This document shows positions 10,797 to 21,522 of a stretch of DNA of 64,000 nucleotides, one piece after another. The DNA is from Gari tellinella. Lineage: Eukaryota; Mollusca; Bivalvia; Cardiida; Psammobiidae. The position numbers were made by a program, and so were the translations under genes. Numbering within the stretch: the stretch's first letter is position 1; every line of letters begins with the position of its first letter. The DNA is taken from positions 42,199,623-42,263,622 of the forward strand of contig OV277861.1 of NCBI GenBank assembly GCA_922989275.2, in the 5' to 3' direction. The notes beneath the pieces were generated by a model. That model ran no database searches. It saw only the letters and a list, made by a program, of their open reading frames with translations, and had not been told where the DNA came from.

Positions 10797-10905
10797 TCAG
10801 TCATTTCACGAAATGACTGAAAACGTCGGGCATTTCGTGAAATGACTAAGTGAAACAGTCATTTCACGTAATGACTGAAATGTTTAGTCATTTCGTGAAA
10901 TGTCT
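10797..10905. repeat. Cluster of iterated CATTTCACGAAATG palindromes
   Basis: Four near-identical palindromic blocks (GTCATTTCACGAAATGACT and variants) lie within ~110 bases in alternating orientation, flanked by CAATCTCAG and CTGATAACACAGATTG as an imperfect outer inverted repeat. A related half site (AATTTCATGAAATGACT) is at 10477-10493. No gene is visible in 10463-11070. Confidence 0.8.
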
Positions 10906-11073
10906 GATAACACAGATTGATTGTAACATATATACATTTATATCTTTGGTTACAACATGATTTAACAATGCTGTGTAGCTAGAGAGCAAATACGCTTTCT
11001 GATTTGAATAACGATTTAAGTGCATGTTTAATGTATTTGTTTTGTAAAAGAAATGTGCCGAATTTTTGTTTAA

Positions 11074-11294
11074 CCCATTAACCCATAACTATCCCTTTAT
11101 ACGCCTTTCAGTTATTACTCCACTAAAGGAAATAGTTCCACTTTGTACAGTCATAAACATATACCAAAATATATCCTAGCAGATGGTAGCTTAAAAAAGG
11201 CTGAAAGTAAAGCAGAATGCGCCTAGGGCGCATTCTGCTTCACTTTCGACCTGCTTTAAATTAATCTATTTTCAATACTATAAACAAGCTATGG
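11074..11294. mobile_element. Family D palindromic element (TTAA-type)
   Basis: Flanked by TTAA on the left (TTTAACCCATTAACCC) and GGTTAA on the right. The centre (11191-11262) is a long hairpin, AAAGCAGAATGCGCCTAGGG mirrored by GCATTCTGCTT and CCTGCTTTAA. TTAA targets with CCC-starting ends are the hallmark of piggyBac-type elements; the assignment is by analogy. Confidence 0.7.
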
Positions 11295-11464
11295 TTAAAT
11301 ATGGTTATAATGAAATGCGAAAGTCATAAATTATTTGATCTGGACTTATTTCACCTTTAATTTCTGCGTGGAATTGTCAAAGAATTACCTATGACAAACC
11401 CCCGCTATTTTCAATCGTTAAGTGACCGAGATTGGCAGAGGCAACGGCGGCGACGGTTGTAAAA

Positions 11465-11790
11465 GTCTACTATTACCACTACTACTACCACTACTACTAC
11501 TACTCACTACTGCTGCTATTACTGCTACCACTACTACCTCTACTTCTTCTTCTACCACTACTTGATCTACTACTTCTACCACCACCACTACTCCTCCTCC
11601 TACAAATGTACTACTATTACTACTACTACTACTACATGTACATGTACTACTACTACTACTACTACAACTACTACTACTACTACTTCTATTACTACTACTA
11701 CTACTAGTACTTCTACTACTACTACAACTACTTCAGTAACTACTACTATTACTACTGGTTCTTTTTCTTCTATTATTACTTCTACTAATA
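11465..11790 (+). repeat. Long trinucleotide tract (ACT/CTA)n
   Basis: About 325 bases of imperfect TAC/CTA triplets with TCT and ACC variants, ending ~50 bases before the splice acceptor at 11840. Frames through it encode poly-Tyr, poly-Leu or poly-Thr, which are composition artefacts. Confidence 0.95.
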
Positions 11791-11840
11791 ATAATGGTAA
11801 AGTGTTTGTATCTCATATTTGTCACATTTGTTTATTCCAG

Positions 11841-11915
11841 GTCAAAGCTAGAGTTCCAATTTGAAAATGCCGTATTAGCCACATACGGATGTGAAGTACA
11901 TACTTTTGATCCCAG
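11841..11915 (+). CDS. Internal exon of METTL24/FkbM-type methyltransferase-like gene
   Basis: Bounded by the acceptor TTTATTCCAG and the donor CCCAG|GTAAT. It encodes SKLEFQFENAVLATYGCEVH then TFDP in the only open frame, entering with one base and leaving with two. The leftover AG joins the first base of the exon at 13972 to give Ser, completing FDPS. A Glu/Phe-rich helix followed by GCxVHxFDPS is the S-adenosylmethionine-binding strand seen in METTL24-like and FkbM-type methyltransferases (family knowledge). The upstream exon, which should carry the N-terminal membrane anchor and first part of the domain, was not found between 1 and 11840 and probably lies left of the window. Confidence 0.8.
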
Positions 11916-12010
11916 GTAATTTTCCTGTTCCTGTCTCGAGTACTCAATTAACCTATTGATCCCTCAAATCAAAATAGATAGTTCAGTACATGTATTCCAA
12001 TTAACAATGT

Positions 12011-12171
12011 ACCAGGCTTTAAGCTTTTGAAGCTTTTGAATTGAGTCTGAAGTCGTTCCCAATCATTTGATTGGTAAGATTTGGGACCTAGGCTCAAATC
12101 TGACCAATCAAATGCTTGAGAACAAACTCAGGCTCAACTCAAACCCTTTATAACATTGGGCCCTGTACGGT
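12011..12171. mobile_element. Family H palindromic element
   Basis: The core is CATTTGATTGGTAAGATTTG..CAAATCTGACCAATCAAATG with GTCGTTCCCAAT/GCTTGAGAACA outside, and TTTATAACATTGGGCCCTG at the right end, matching the copies at 4886 and 16321. It lies in the intron after the exon at 11841-11915. Confidence 0.7.
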
Positions 12172-12469
12172 CGTCAATCGTTCAGAAAATCCAAGATAAC
12201 GGACGCAACGGATCATGAAAGGTAGGTGGTGTATATAGATACTGACCAAACTGTGTAACAATCATATAGAGCACTGTTATCTGTGTTAAAGACTTTTCCT
12301 AAGTCCATTGATGGACTATCCCCCCATTGTTCTTGATAGGCGAGAAAAAGCATTCAGCTAATGCTTCGAGAGGATATACCAATCTCAGTTTACCTGGTGA
12401 TGCCAAGATAAACGCAAGCTCTAGAGGCTTTTCATTGATTATTTCTAAATAAACTATCAAATATAAAGG

Positions 12470-12600
12470 TCTGTTCTCACATGAGACGCTTCAATGGTTC
12501 AATGTGCACAAGGCCCATGCTTTTTGCAAGAAAATTGTCTGGTAAGGCGTTATGACCGAAATGTCGTCAGGAGATGTCTTTAAGCAACAATATAACTTAA
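12470..12600 (+). pseudogene. Decayed copy of the 57.7-58.0 kb reading frame
   Basis: CTCACATGAGACGCTTC... through GTCGTCAGGAGATGTCTTTA aligns with the minus-strand frame at 57696-57968, most clearly over about 45 bases and the peptide end SSGDVF. This copy has stops and frame changes. What the sequence once encoded is unknown. The rest of 12172-12948 shows nothing recognisable. Confidence 0.45.
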
Positions 12601-12948
12601 TATCCGTTATCGGTACATGCTTTGGTAGTGTGCAGTGTTTTAGTTTTATGACAGGAATGGTCTGTAAACTGCAGAATCCAAAAGATCAAAAATCAAATCG
12701 AGAGAAGTGTTATATTTTAACTGTGTGTGAGGTTACTAACAATCCAGATGCTTAGATAGGGATATAGCTGGATGCATTTGAACCCGCTCATCACACCGAG
12801 CAAACTTATGTTGTCTGAAACTATGTATATTTACTGGCTGAAGATGCACTTACATACTTTAGCTATACGCGCTTGCAATATTTCAACACAGCGAAAGTCA
12901 GTGCGAGCGCATGCGCTTTGCCACACTATCGTTCATTTCAATGTGGTA

Positions 12949-13194
12949 CAGTGGAGAAAACGTTATTTTTTCCCAATAAACGCGTTTACGCTAAAACTAT
13001 TATTTGCAGTACAAACAGTTTGGAGCCAGATCAGACGCCGGGTAACCCGGCGTCTGATCAGGCTCCACACTGTTTGCAACCAAGATAAACATTAATTATC
13101 AAAATTGTCAAAAAGTTGTACTTTTCTACGTTTTAGTGGTTTGCGTTTGCGTACGTTTGCGTTTAAACGGGAAAGAATAACAGATTCTCCACTG
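12949..13194 (+). mobile_element. Family A element, full length (246 bp)
   Basis: Runs from CAGTGGAGAAAACGTTATT to TAACAGATTCTCCACTG with TA on both sides. The TIR is followed by AATAAACGCGTTTACGC on one side and CGTTTGCGTTTAAACGGGAA on the other. The central hairpin (13009-13077) pairs CAAACAGTTTGGAGCCAG with its complement around TCAGACGCCGGGTAACCCGG. TA target and size suggest a mariner/Tc-type MITE (inference). Confidence 0.9.
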
Positions 13195-13971
13195 TAACCA
13201 CATTTCGGCGTAAATCAATTAAAATCTTTTCCCATACTAGACTGCATATATCTTTTCATTACTCTTTAGATCGTTCTAACTGATATTCAATCTGATATCG
13301 TGATAAGTGTGTACCGTTACGTGTTGGCAATGCGATGTACTCGCTTTTACAGACGGACGCAGTGTTTATACTTGTTTACAATGAAAACTCCTATGTTTAC
13401 CATAGAAACCGTATATGAAAAGCAAGGACATTTTATAAAATGTAAAAAAGATGTGTCTGTTTCTTGGTAAAAATTCGAATTCATATGTACAAAAAGACGG
13501 AAATAATCCATTCTGCCTATCTATATAAGAGTCTTGCGAATATGGCCGACTGAAAGTATGCATGCGAGTTTGTAAGTGAGATGCTGATATTAGTGTTGCT
13601 GTTGTCAAATAACTCAAAACCAGCGTGAATAAGATGTATTTCTTTGAAATACAAAATAATGTATGTACTGAATGTAGTACTGTGCGTTCGTACAATATAG
13701 ACACATGTGTCACTGAATACAAGCCTCGGTAGTTGTTATGCCCCTAAAACATAAAGGTATCTATTATGGTTTGAATTCTGAAATGATCCAAATTTTCCTC
13801 TTTTGATGCGATTGTGTCCTCCCACTTAATTTAGTTATACACTCGAAGCGGGGACTCAAAATTGTTTTGATTGGGGTGAGAAATATGAAGAAGCAAATCA
13901 TCAAGGATAAACCCGGTGTACTGTACTCGGTAAACTACCAGTTTTAACCAATTTGCTTGTTTTCTTTACAG
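13195..13971. other. Intron sequence without recognised features
   Basis: AT-rich intronic DNA between a family A element and the next methyltransferase exon. The open frame on the minus strand here (13366-13722) has no motif or splice support and I regard it as chance. Confidence 0.5.
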
Positions 13972-14119
13972 CGTAAAATTGACTAATGCCAGCCGAAGGA
14001 AAATCCCAAAGGGCGTCACCTTTCACCAGATTGGCATTGATGGACGAAATTTTGTCAACAAACAAGGTTGGACAATGAGAACACTGCCAACGCTGATAAA
14101 AGATCTTCGCCATGAAAAC
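13972..14119 (+). CDS. Internal exon of METTL24/FkbM-type methyltransferase-like gene
   Basis: The acceptor TTTTCTTTACAG has a good pyrimidine tract and the donor is GAAAAC|GTAAGA. The exon starts with the last base of the FDPS serine codon and ends in phase 0 with LRHEN. It encodes 49 residues including VKLTNASRRKIPKG, VTFHQIGIDGRN, and WTMRTLPTLIKDLRHEN. In METTL24-like proteins the FHxIGIxG strand and the WxMxTLxxI..L helix precede the LKMDxEGxEW motif, and here that motif opens the next exon, so order and spacing fit. The intron after it is 7.4 kb. Confidence 0.88.
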
Positions 14120-14490
14120 GTAAGAAAGAGGTTTAATATGGGTTATATTCTTTATTATAGTCTCACCAGGATAACAACATAAAATTATGATCACTTCTTG
14201 CTAAAAATAGATTTTACAACAATGCGCATTCTTTAAAGCATTAGATCTATAAGATATTTATAACATTATATTTTTTATTTTGGCGTGACGGCGATTCTTT
14301 ACAATAATAAAAATATACGTATGTGTTACCAGCGGGCCGGTAAATAGAAAGAGATCTTTATGAAATCAATTGTAGACGAAATGGTCTGTAACAAAAATAC
14401 ATGTATAGAGAAACTATAAATACAAGGATATATACAGGATAATCAATTTCTTTTGGTTGAAACGAGACGATAATGGGCTGTTATCTGATT

Positions 14491-16083
14491 AAACAAGAGG
14501 CCCAGAGGGCCACATTTCGCTCACCTGAGACATTGTTAATAGAAGCTGACTGGGTAAGACAACATATTGATATAGCTGATATAACTGATAAGCCCCGGGG
14601 CGGGGCCAAATTTGATCCAGGGGTCATAATGTGAACAATCTTGGTAGAGGACCATTAGGGCAATGCTACATGTCAAATATAAATGATCTGGGCCTTACGG
14701 TTTCAGAGAAGATTTTTAAAGGTTTTCCTATGAAAAACTAATAAGCACGAGGGCGGGGCCATTTTTGGCCTGGGGATCATAATTTGAACAATCTTGGTAG
14801 AGGACCACAAGGCAAAGCTATATGTCAAATATTAAAGATCTAGGCCTTACGGTTTCAGAGAAGAAGATTTGTAAAGATTTTCCTATATAAGTCCATGTAA
14901 AACTGATAAGCCCCGGGGCCGGGCCAATTTTGACCCGGGGGTCATAACTTGAACAACTTTGGTATAGGACTATAAGGCAAAGCTACATGTCAAATATAAA
15001 TGAACTGGGCCTTACAGTTTCAGAGAAGAAGATTTTAAAAAACTGATAAGCCCGAGGGCGGGGCCTTTTTTGGTCCAGGGGTCATAATTTGAACAATCTT
15101 GGTAGAGGACCACAAGGCAAAGCTACATGTCAAATATTAAAGACCTGTGCCTTATAGTTTGAGAGAAGAAGATTTTTAAAGGTTGTCCTATATAAGTCTA
15201 TGTAAAACTGATAAGCCCTGGGGCGGGGCCATTTTTGACCCGGGGTCATAATGTGAACAATCTTGGTAGAGGATCATAAGGCAAAGCTACATGTCAAATA
15301 TTAATGATCTAGGCCATACGGTTTCTGAGAAGAAGATTTTTAAAGGTTTTCCTACGAAAAACTGATAAGCCCCAGAGCGGGGCCATTTTTGACCCGGGGT
15401 CATAATTTGAACAATCTTGGTAGAGGACCACAAGGCAAAGCTACATGTCAAATATTAAAGACCTGGGCCTTATAGTTTGAGAGAAGAAGATTTTTAAAGG
15501 TTGTCCTATATAAGTCTATGTAAAACTGATAAGCCCCGGGGCGGGGCCAATTTTGACCCGGGGGTCATAATTTGAACAATCTTGGTTGAGGACCATAAGG
15601 CAAAGCTACATGTCAAGTATTAGCGATCTAGGCCATACGGTTTCTGAGAAGAAGTTTTTTAAAGCTTTTCCTAAGAAAAACTGATAAGCCCCAGGGCGGG
15701 GCCATTTTTGGCCCCAGGGTCAAGATTTGAACAATCTTGCTAGAAAATCATTAGGTAATGATACATACCAAATATCAAAGGTCTGGGCCTTTGGGTTTCT
15801 GAGAAGAAAATTTTTTAAGATTTTCTTATGCATTAAAAGTTGTCTATACGGTCATGTTAGAAAACCTGGTCCCACAGCAAGGGGAATAACTCTAGCCAAA
15901 ATCTTTGAACAAGATTTCGTTCCCCCTTGTCACTGATGCTTCTGACAAAGTTTGGTTGAAATCGGGTCAGTGGTTTCTGAGGAGATGTTGTTTGAAAATG
16001 TGGACGGACGACGGCAGACGGACGACGGACGGAATGGGATCACAATAGCTCATCATGAGCCTTCGGCTCAGGTGAGCTAAAAA
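14491..16083. mobile_element. Tandem-repeat element of ~160-190 bp units
   Basis: Begins ACAAGAGGCCCAGAGGGCCA with CTCACCTGAG at 14521 and ends with its complement CTCAGGTGAG at ~16066. About eight diverged direct units each start near CTGATAAGCCCCGGGGCGGG and include GGTCATAATTTGAACAATCT and CAAGGCAAAGCTACATGTCA. The last ~100 bases carry GGACGGACGACGG. This layout, unique ends around a satellite-like core, is common in mollusc genomes; I saw no protein in it. It lies inside the last intron of the methyltransferase-like gene. Confidence 0.8.
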
Positions 16084-16320
16084 CTGGTCCGCTTGTATTT
16101 TACACGTATTATATCGAAGTTATTGATCATGTAACAATACTTTATGAAGCACCCTCGTACACGAAAACCTACGTTAAGATGGTGTTTGGGGTAATCGGAT
16201 CAAGGTCATTGTTACTAAAATAGAAACGTGGTTTCTGGTCATAACTTCAGATAAATATTTTAGCAAAATCTGTATTTAGAAGAGCTTACACTAAAACGGG
16301 GATTCTATGTCTTGATCATC

Positions 16321-16470
16321 AGGCTCCGAGGTTATAAAGTGTTTGCCTTGAGTCTAAACTCGTTCCCAAGCATTTGATTGGCCAGATTTGAGCCTAGGCT
16401 CAAATCTGACCAATCAAATGTTTGGGAACACACTCAGACTCAACAAAACGTTTTATAACCTCGGAATCAG
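16321..16470. mobile_element. Family H palindromic element, best-preserved copy
   Basis: The ends mirror each other: GGCTCCGAGGTTATAAAGTG on the left and TTTTATAACCTCGGAATCAG on the right. The core pairs CATTTGATTGGCCAGATTTG with CAAATCTGACCAATCAAATG. It is the clearest view of the family's full limits, ~150 bp. Confidence 0.8.
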
Positions 16471-16618
16471 GAGAAAACATTAGTCTTTCACATTTTTTTC
16501 TTTTTACTATTTTTAACTCTAGCGCGTGGCGATAATGATCATTAGTGATCGAGGCCATTATTTTTGTAAAAGAAGAAGAAAGAAAAAGATATATTCGTTA
16601 ACAGTAAAAAAATCATTC

Positions 16619-17165
16619 GACTCCAGGTGACTCGACGTCTGATCATGAGGCTCCAAACTGTTTGCCACTCAGATGAAAGTTAATTGCAAGATGCTGTCAT
16701 TTTGTACGTGTTGTTGCGTTATGCGTGTATAGGTAGTTTGCAGTTTAAAAAACACGATCCTTTCCAAATATCTTCACAACAGGACTCAAGTTCGAACAAG
16801 ACAACACAGACAATTGGAATTCTGCATAGATTTATGATATACCTAATCCAACTCTAAATAAAAAGAACATTTTTTTTCTCTTTGGTATAAAAAAGTTTTA
16901 TTCATAACTTCTATGTAAAATTTACCCTTCTAAAGGACATATTTCCGAAGGGTGATTTGAGTTATTCAACACCCTATTTTTCACGACTCGGTAACGTCTA
17001 TCGCATACATTTACCATAGTAGTTCACATCTAACCAAATGAGGCCCTCACAGGGGTGTGTTAAACGTATTAAACAAGCATACTGTAATTTGCGAACATGT
17101 TGGATCCTGATTAGACGCCGGAGCCATTTCGTATCTGAATAGGATCCGAACTAGTTGCCACTCAG
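16619..17165. repeat. Two decayed hairpin relics of family A type
   Basis: At 16625-16680 a broken hairpin retains CGTCTGATCATGAGGCTCCA and CTGTTTGCCACTCAGAT. At 17100-17170 TTGGATCCTGATTAGACGCC pairs imperfectly with GGATCCGAACTAGTTGCCAC. Both are remnants of the shared hairpin. The rest of 16471-17467 shows nothing recognisable. Confidence 0.6.
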
Positions 17166-17618
17166 TCATATGAAAGTTTTATTAACAAAATGCAAAATAA
17201 CTAAATGTGACAAATAGAAGAAGAGACGTGTTCATACCAGGTGATCTCCGTGAAGGGTTTAAGATATGGCATGCTCTTCATCAACTTACCATTATCACGT
17301 TTTCAACAGAATATTTCCAAAGCAGTTCGAAAGCCTTAATTATTTTATCGTTTAAAGGAAACGAAACAAACGTAACGTAAACGTACTGCATTATATACCA
17401 TGGGAATATTTTCCAATAACACAACGTGATCAAGGTATAATAGCCAATAACACCCCACGTATTGTCGATAAGGTTTGACCTGTCAGTTTATGAATATTCC
17501 GTCTTTATCCGTATTCTATTTTTATCTTCCGGGAAACAACTAAAGTGAAAAGTAAATAAACAATTTAACGATGACTCGAATTTCATAATATAAGCTGATA
17601 AAGGTTATATAGTTCAGT

Positions 17619-17690
17619 CGGTAATGGCTCAGTGGTTATGTAACTGCGCTACCAACGTAAGGGTTGTGGGTTCGATCCCCGATAGAGTTT
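17619..17690 (+). other. tRNA-like module (A and B boxes), left arm
   Basis: A box TGGCTCAGTGG and perfect B box GGTTCGATCCC are 36 bases apart. The T arm nearly pairs, but the acceptor arms do not, so it is tRNA-derived and not a working tRNA. Confidence 0.6.
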
Positions 17691-17977
17691 GTTTTGAATT
17701 TTTTAAATATCTTTTCTTTTCTGGTAGACACATACAAACCATGACATTCATGCAATTATATAAAATAAAGTAATTGGAAACTTGCCTTAGAAAACTTGGA
17801 TAGAAAAGTGCTTATAGCAACATCGCGTTATATATGTGCAAAGCTCTCTCAGACAGAAAGCACTCTGTGTTACTTTAAGACATGTATCTCGTTATAAGCA
17901 GAAGGTTTTCTTTACAAAAACGTTTACTGCTTTATTTTAGTTAATGTCTTCGCTGGGTAACGCTTGACTGCGCACAC

Positions 17978-18064
17978 GGGCCCCGACACGATTGCTATTT
18001 TTAGAGAAAAAAATCGATATACTTCTGACGGTTTTTTTCTCAAAAAGCAATCGTGTCGGGGCCC
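17978..18064. repeat. Palindrome GGGCCCCGACACGATTGCT with diverged relative at 43.9 kb
   Basis: A 19-bp perfect stem (17978-17996 and 18046-18064) encloses a 49-base loop including ATATACTTCTGACGG. A diverged version of the loop and right arm (ATACCTTCTGACGATTTT..TCAATCGTGTCGGATCC) is at ~43945-43992. Confidence 0.75.
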
Positions 18065-18362
18065 TGTGAGAAATCAAGCCCTGAGTGGAAAAGTTTGCAA
18101 ATCGACGAGTGGTCGGTTCGCAAATAACAGAAAAACATGTTTTAGTGGATCATAACTATTGTGCGGGTGGTAAAATTGTTTTGTATGCCAACGACGAGCT
18201 AGATTTGCCAGGATCTGCGAGACAAGTGCCCATAAATGATGAAGGATGCATGATGAGATGACATGATAATGATTACAGGAAGATGATTTCGGCTTATCTC
18301 ATTTGTTCCAAAGCAGCCTGTTTGGATAAAAACCACCAAACCGCCTTCCTTTTTAGCTCTTA

Positions 18363-18580
18363 CAGTGGTGAAAACGCTTTTACGCTAAAAGTACTATTTC
18401 CAGTGCAAACAATTTGGAGCCTGATCAGACGCCGGGTAAACACGGCGTCTGATCAGGCTCCTAACTGTTTGCCACTCAGATAACAAGGAAAAGTCAGAAA
18501 TGTAAAAAAAATTGTCCTTATCTGCACTTTAGTGTTTTACGTTAGCGTGTAAACAGGAAAGAAAAACGTTTTCTCCACTG
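18363..18580 (+). mobile_element. Family A element, shortened (218 bp)
   Basis: Runs from CAGTGGTGAAAACGC to TTTTCTCCACTG with TA on both sides, and has a full hairpin at 18406-18474. It lacks the CCCAATAAACGCG stretch of full-length copies. Confidence 0.85.
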
Positions 18581-18738
18581 TAGCAGAGGGGATCATCTCG
18601 GTCTAATAAACTGAAAACATTCCCTATGACAAATAAGCCCTAGAACCACAACAAAGGTAGAGGAACAGACTGCCTATTAAATACAGGTCTGACTGTAAAT
18701 AAAACATGTGGTACATGCTAAACATGTTTTCCTAAATC

Positions 18739-18974
18739 AACCCTTTACTCCATTGATACTCATGTTAACATATTTAATTTATTCCTTCACATTTGAAAGT
18801 AAATAGTTTAATTTTATACAGTCATGAATATGCATAATAAAAATCCTTTATCTAAGCAGACTGTACATAGTTTAAGCAGACTGGAAGTAAAGTAGAATGA
18901 ATCCTGCTTTAATTTCAGCCTGTTTTATGCAACCATGTCTCTTCAATACTTAAAATAAGCTATGAAGTAAAGGG
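18739..18974. mobile_element. Family D palindromic element
   Basis: Left end ACCCTTTACTCCATTGATAC, degenerate hairpin around 18871-18930 (AAGTAAAGTAGAATGAATCC), and right end AAAGGGTTAAAT. Confidence 0.6.
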
Positions 18975-19984
18975 TTAAATATCTCTTGCAATTATTGGGT
19001 TGCAACATACCAGCCGTTTATTATGAAACCTGGTAATCATTGTCAACTTTTACAATCACTCTAGTGAGTACCCATATTTTTTCTGGTATTGAGCTGTCTG
19101 TTTAATGCAGGATAAAACTAATTCAGAATGCTTCAGTAGGAGTTTTCTTCACTATTTCGACCCTGGGTTAATTAGTCTAGTGCCATAATGAAGAGGTATG
19201 CAGACTGATTCGCAAGGTGGTTGCTTTATACAAGATTGACTGTATTTTTCACATTTCTTACTGGAGAATATTGTTTATCTTGCAGAAAATAATTTGTAAA
19301 ACAGACAATAGCTATTAAATTGACATTTTTGTGAATTCCACAACTATTTGCAAATGACAGTGCATGTTTTATCAAAAAACTTCAATTTTTACTTTCCCAC
19401 AAATGTTGACCCCTCTCAAACACAATTTCCTTTTTCTTAAGTTACATGAGGTCAACCCTCCTAATTTTTTTTTATTTTGTTCTATAGATATGGTAAATAA
19501 TTTTAAATGTAGTCAGTATGAATGCCCCTGCCTAATTTTTGTAAAAATCTCAGTTTTGCTAAAACGTAAAAAATGATTTTTGAGAAAAAATTGACTCATA
19601 AATTATTTTTCCCGATATATAAGAGATTTTTTTTAATGAATTATGCAAAATATTTAATTGTTCTGCTTGTATTGGTATACAACAATGTCTTAGGTATAAA
19701 TGCATGAATAAATTTTGATCTTTTTATTAATATTTGTAATTTTTTATCCTCGAAAAGAAAAAAGAGGGGTAGTCATTTCAGGACGTTTTTTGAAAAGTAG
19801 GGTAGCAAGACAAAAATATCCATAATTTCAGTTATATGAGGGGAAAATTCTTTTAACTCTGAAAAATTGGATACTGAATGAGATGGTGTATAGTTTTTGC
19901 GGATTCGTTTCGATAAGCATTACCCATCGAAAACCTTAAGTATAATATTATATAAAACAATACCCGAAGCCGACGTTTACAAAA

Positions 19985-20057
19985 CAGTGCCTGGAATCGA
20001 ACCCACGACCCTAGCACTACGAGTCAATGACACTACCCACTAAGCTATTGCGACACA
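19985..20057 (-). other. tRNA-like module, right arm
   Basis: On the minus strand: A box TAGCTTAGTGGG and perfect B box GGTTCGATTCC. It mirrors the module at 17619-17690. Confidence 0.6.
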
Positions 20058-20449
20058 GTGACTTTGGGTTATCGACTGAAGTATATACCCCCGAAGTTTT
20101 CATTGATCTATAAATAAAGTATACGGAGACTTCCGATGGTACAAACGAAAGTTGACGGAAAGTGATGACTGACAGGTCAAACCTTATGGATAATTATTGA
20201 CCATTTTCAGCGACACAAGAAGAAAAGTTTTGGTCAGCCTATCCAAAATTCTGAATTTCCTTGTCAGAGTTGGTATAGGCACATCATAAGTGTATGCAAA
20301 ATTTTATATAAATGCGTCCACTAGTTCTAAAATTATCCAAGCTTTATCGTGTTTTTTAAATGCAAACTACCTATATCTAGATCTAGTTTCGTTTTAACCG
20401 AAAATGAATAACGTCTTCTCCACTGAAGCTTATAAAAATATGCTGTTAA

Positions 20450-21467
20450 CTCTTTCCTCCCTGAAACTTCAAATGGACAATCCCAGTTTCCAATTTAATC
20501 TAGTCCATTTTTTACTTTTAAGGGTTGTTTTTAGCTCGCCTGTACGAAATACATGACGAGCTATTGCAATACCCCCGGTGTAGTCGTCGTCGGCGTCGTC
20601 GTGAACGGCGTAAACAATTTTAAGAAAATGTCTATAACTTCTATGTCCCTTGAGGTATTGCTTTCATAGTTGGTATGTGTGTGTATATGGACAAGACCTT
20701 TCCATGCACAGAAAAAGTTGGACCCCTGTGACCTTGACCTTGAACTTAGGGCCCGCGTTTAGGTTTCGAAATCTGTGTTTAGGTTTCGAAAAATGCCTAT
20801 AACTTCTATGTCCATTGAAATATTGCTTTCATACTTGGTATGTGTGTGTATATGGACAAGACCTTTCCATGCACAGTAAAATTTGGACCCCTGTGACCTT
20901 GACCTTGAACTTAGGGCCCGCGTTTAGGTTTCGAAATCTGTATTTAAGTTTCGAAAAATGCCTATAACTTCTATGTCCCTTGAGGTATTGCTTTCATAGT
21001 TGGTATGTGTGTGTATATGGACAAGACCTATCTATGCACAGAAACATTTGGACCCCTGTGACCTTAACCTTGAACTTAGATCCAGGGTTAAGGTTTCGAA
21101 ATCTGTGTTTAGGTTTTAAAAAATGCTTATACATGTATTTCCTATGTCCCCTGAGGTGTAACTTCATACATGTATTTGATTTTCATGTGTATATGGACAA
21201 TACCTTTCCATGCAGGCAAATTTTTTTAACTCGGTGACCTTGAGTGTGCTTTTAAGTTTCTAAATGTGCCGATGGCGAGCTTTGTTGTCTCTCTGACAAC
21301 TCTTGTTGTCAATGTTTTGCATTGTGACAAACAGTGAATACCCTGATCAGAGGGCTCCGTAAGGAGACCTCTGATCAGGGTATTAACTGTTTGCATAGGA
21401 CATGTGCACTTTAAACATGTATACTGTTTGAAAAGGACGCCTATATGCGGGCTTAGGGTTCAAAGGG
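20450..21467. mobile_element. Family J element (TTAA-type) with nested tandem-repeat element
   Basis: TTAA flanks at 20446-20449 and 21468-21471. Ends read CTCTTTCCTCCCTGAA and GGGTTCAAAGGG. The hairpin at 21329-21398 pairs GACAAACAGTGAATACCCTG with its complement around TCAGAGGGCTCCGTAAGGAG. The related uninterrupted copy is 59725-59966, which shows that 20531-21308 is an insertion. Confidence 0.75.
20531..21308. mobile_element. Tandem-repeat element nested in family J
   Basis: Starts TAGCTCGCCTGTACG and near its end has the complement GGCGAGCT (21274), then TTGTCTCTCTGACAACTCTT. The interior has an opening GTCGTCGTCGGCGTCGTCGT and four direct units of ~160-177 bp (AACTTCTATGTCCCTTGAGG..GTGACCTTGACCTTGAACTT..AGGTTTCGAAATCTG). 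Comparison with 59725-59966 dates it as younger than its host element. Confidence 0.75.
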
Positions 21468-21522
21468 TTAATACTCCAAACAGATTAATATGTTGTAGTA
21501 ATCGATCAATGTTTATCTTCAG

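Larger units (their letters stand above)
17468..20187. mobile_element. Inverted-repeat structure with tRNA-like module in each arm
   Basis: The outermost 20-bp perfect inverted repeat is ATAAGGTTTGACCTGTCAGT at 17468-17487, with its complement at 20168-20187. Moving inward, each arm carries CAGTCGGTAA/CAGTCGATAA followed by a tRNA-like module (17619-17690 on +, 19985-20057 on -). The arms are otherwise strongly diverged. The interior holds a family A element, a family D element, a palindrome at 17978-18064 and ~1 kb of unrecognised AT-rich sequence (18975-19984). Alternatively this is two independent copies of a tRNA-containing repeat that landed in opposite orientation. Confidence 0.5.

Noticed and set aside
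11432..11864. Poly-Tyr / poly-Thr frames
   Set aside because: Translation of the ACT trinucleotide tract.
13366..13722. 118-residue minus-strand protein in the methyltransferase intron
   Set aside because: No motif, start context or splice support, and AT-rich composition like the intron around it.
20531..21308. Helitron
   Set aside because: The ends do not show a TC start and a CTRR end after a hairpin, and no Rep/helicase sequence is present, so I left it as a tandem-repeat element.
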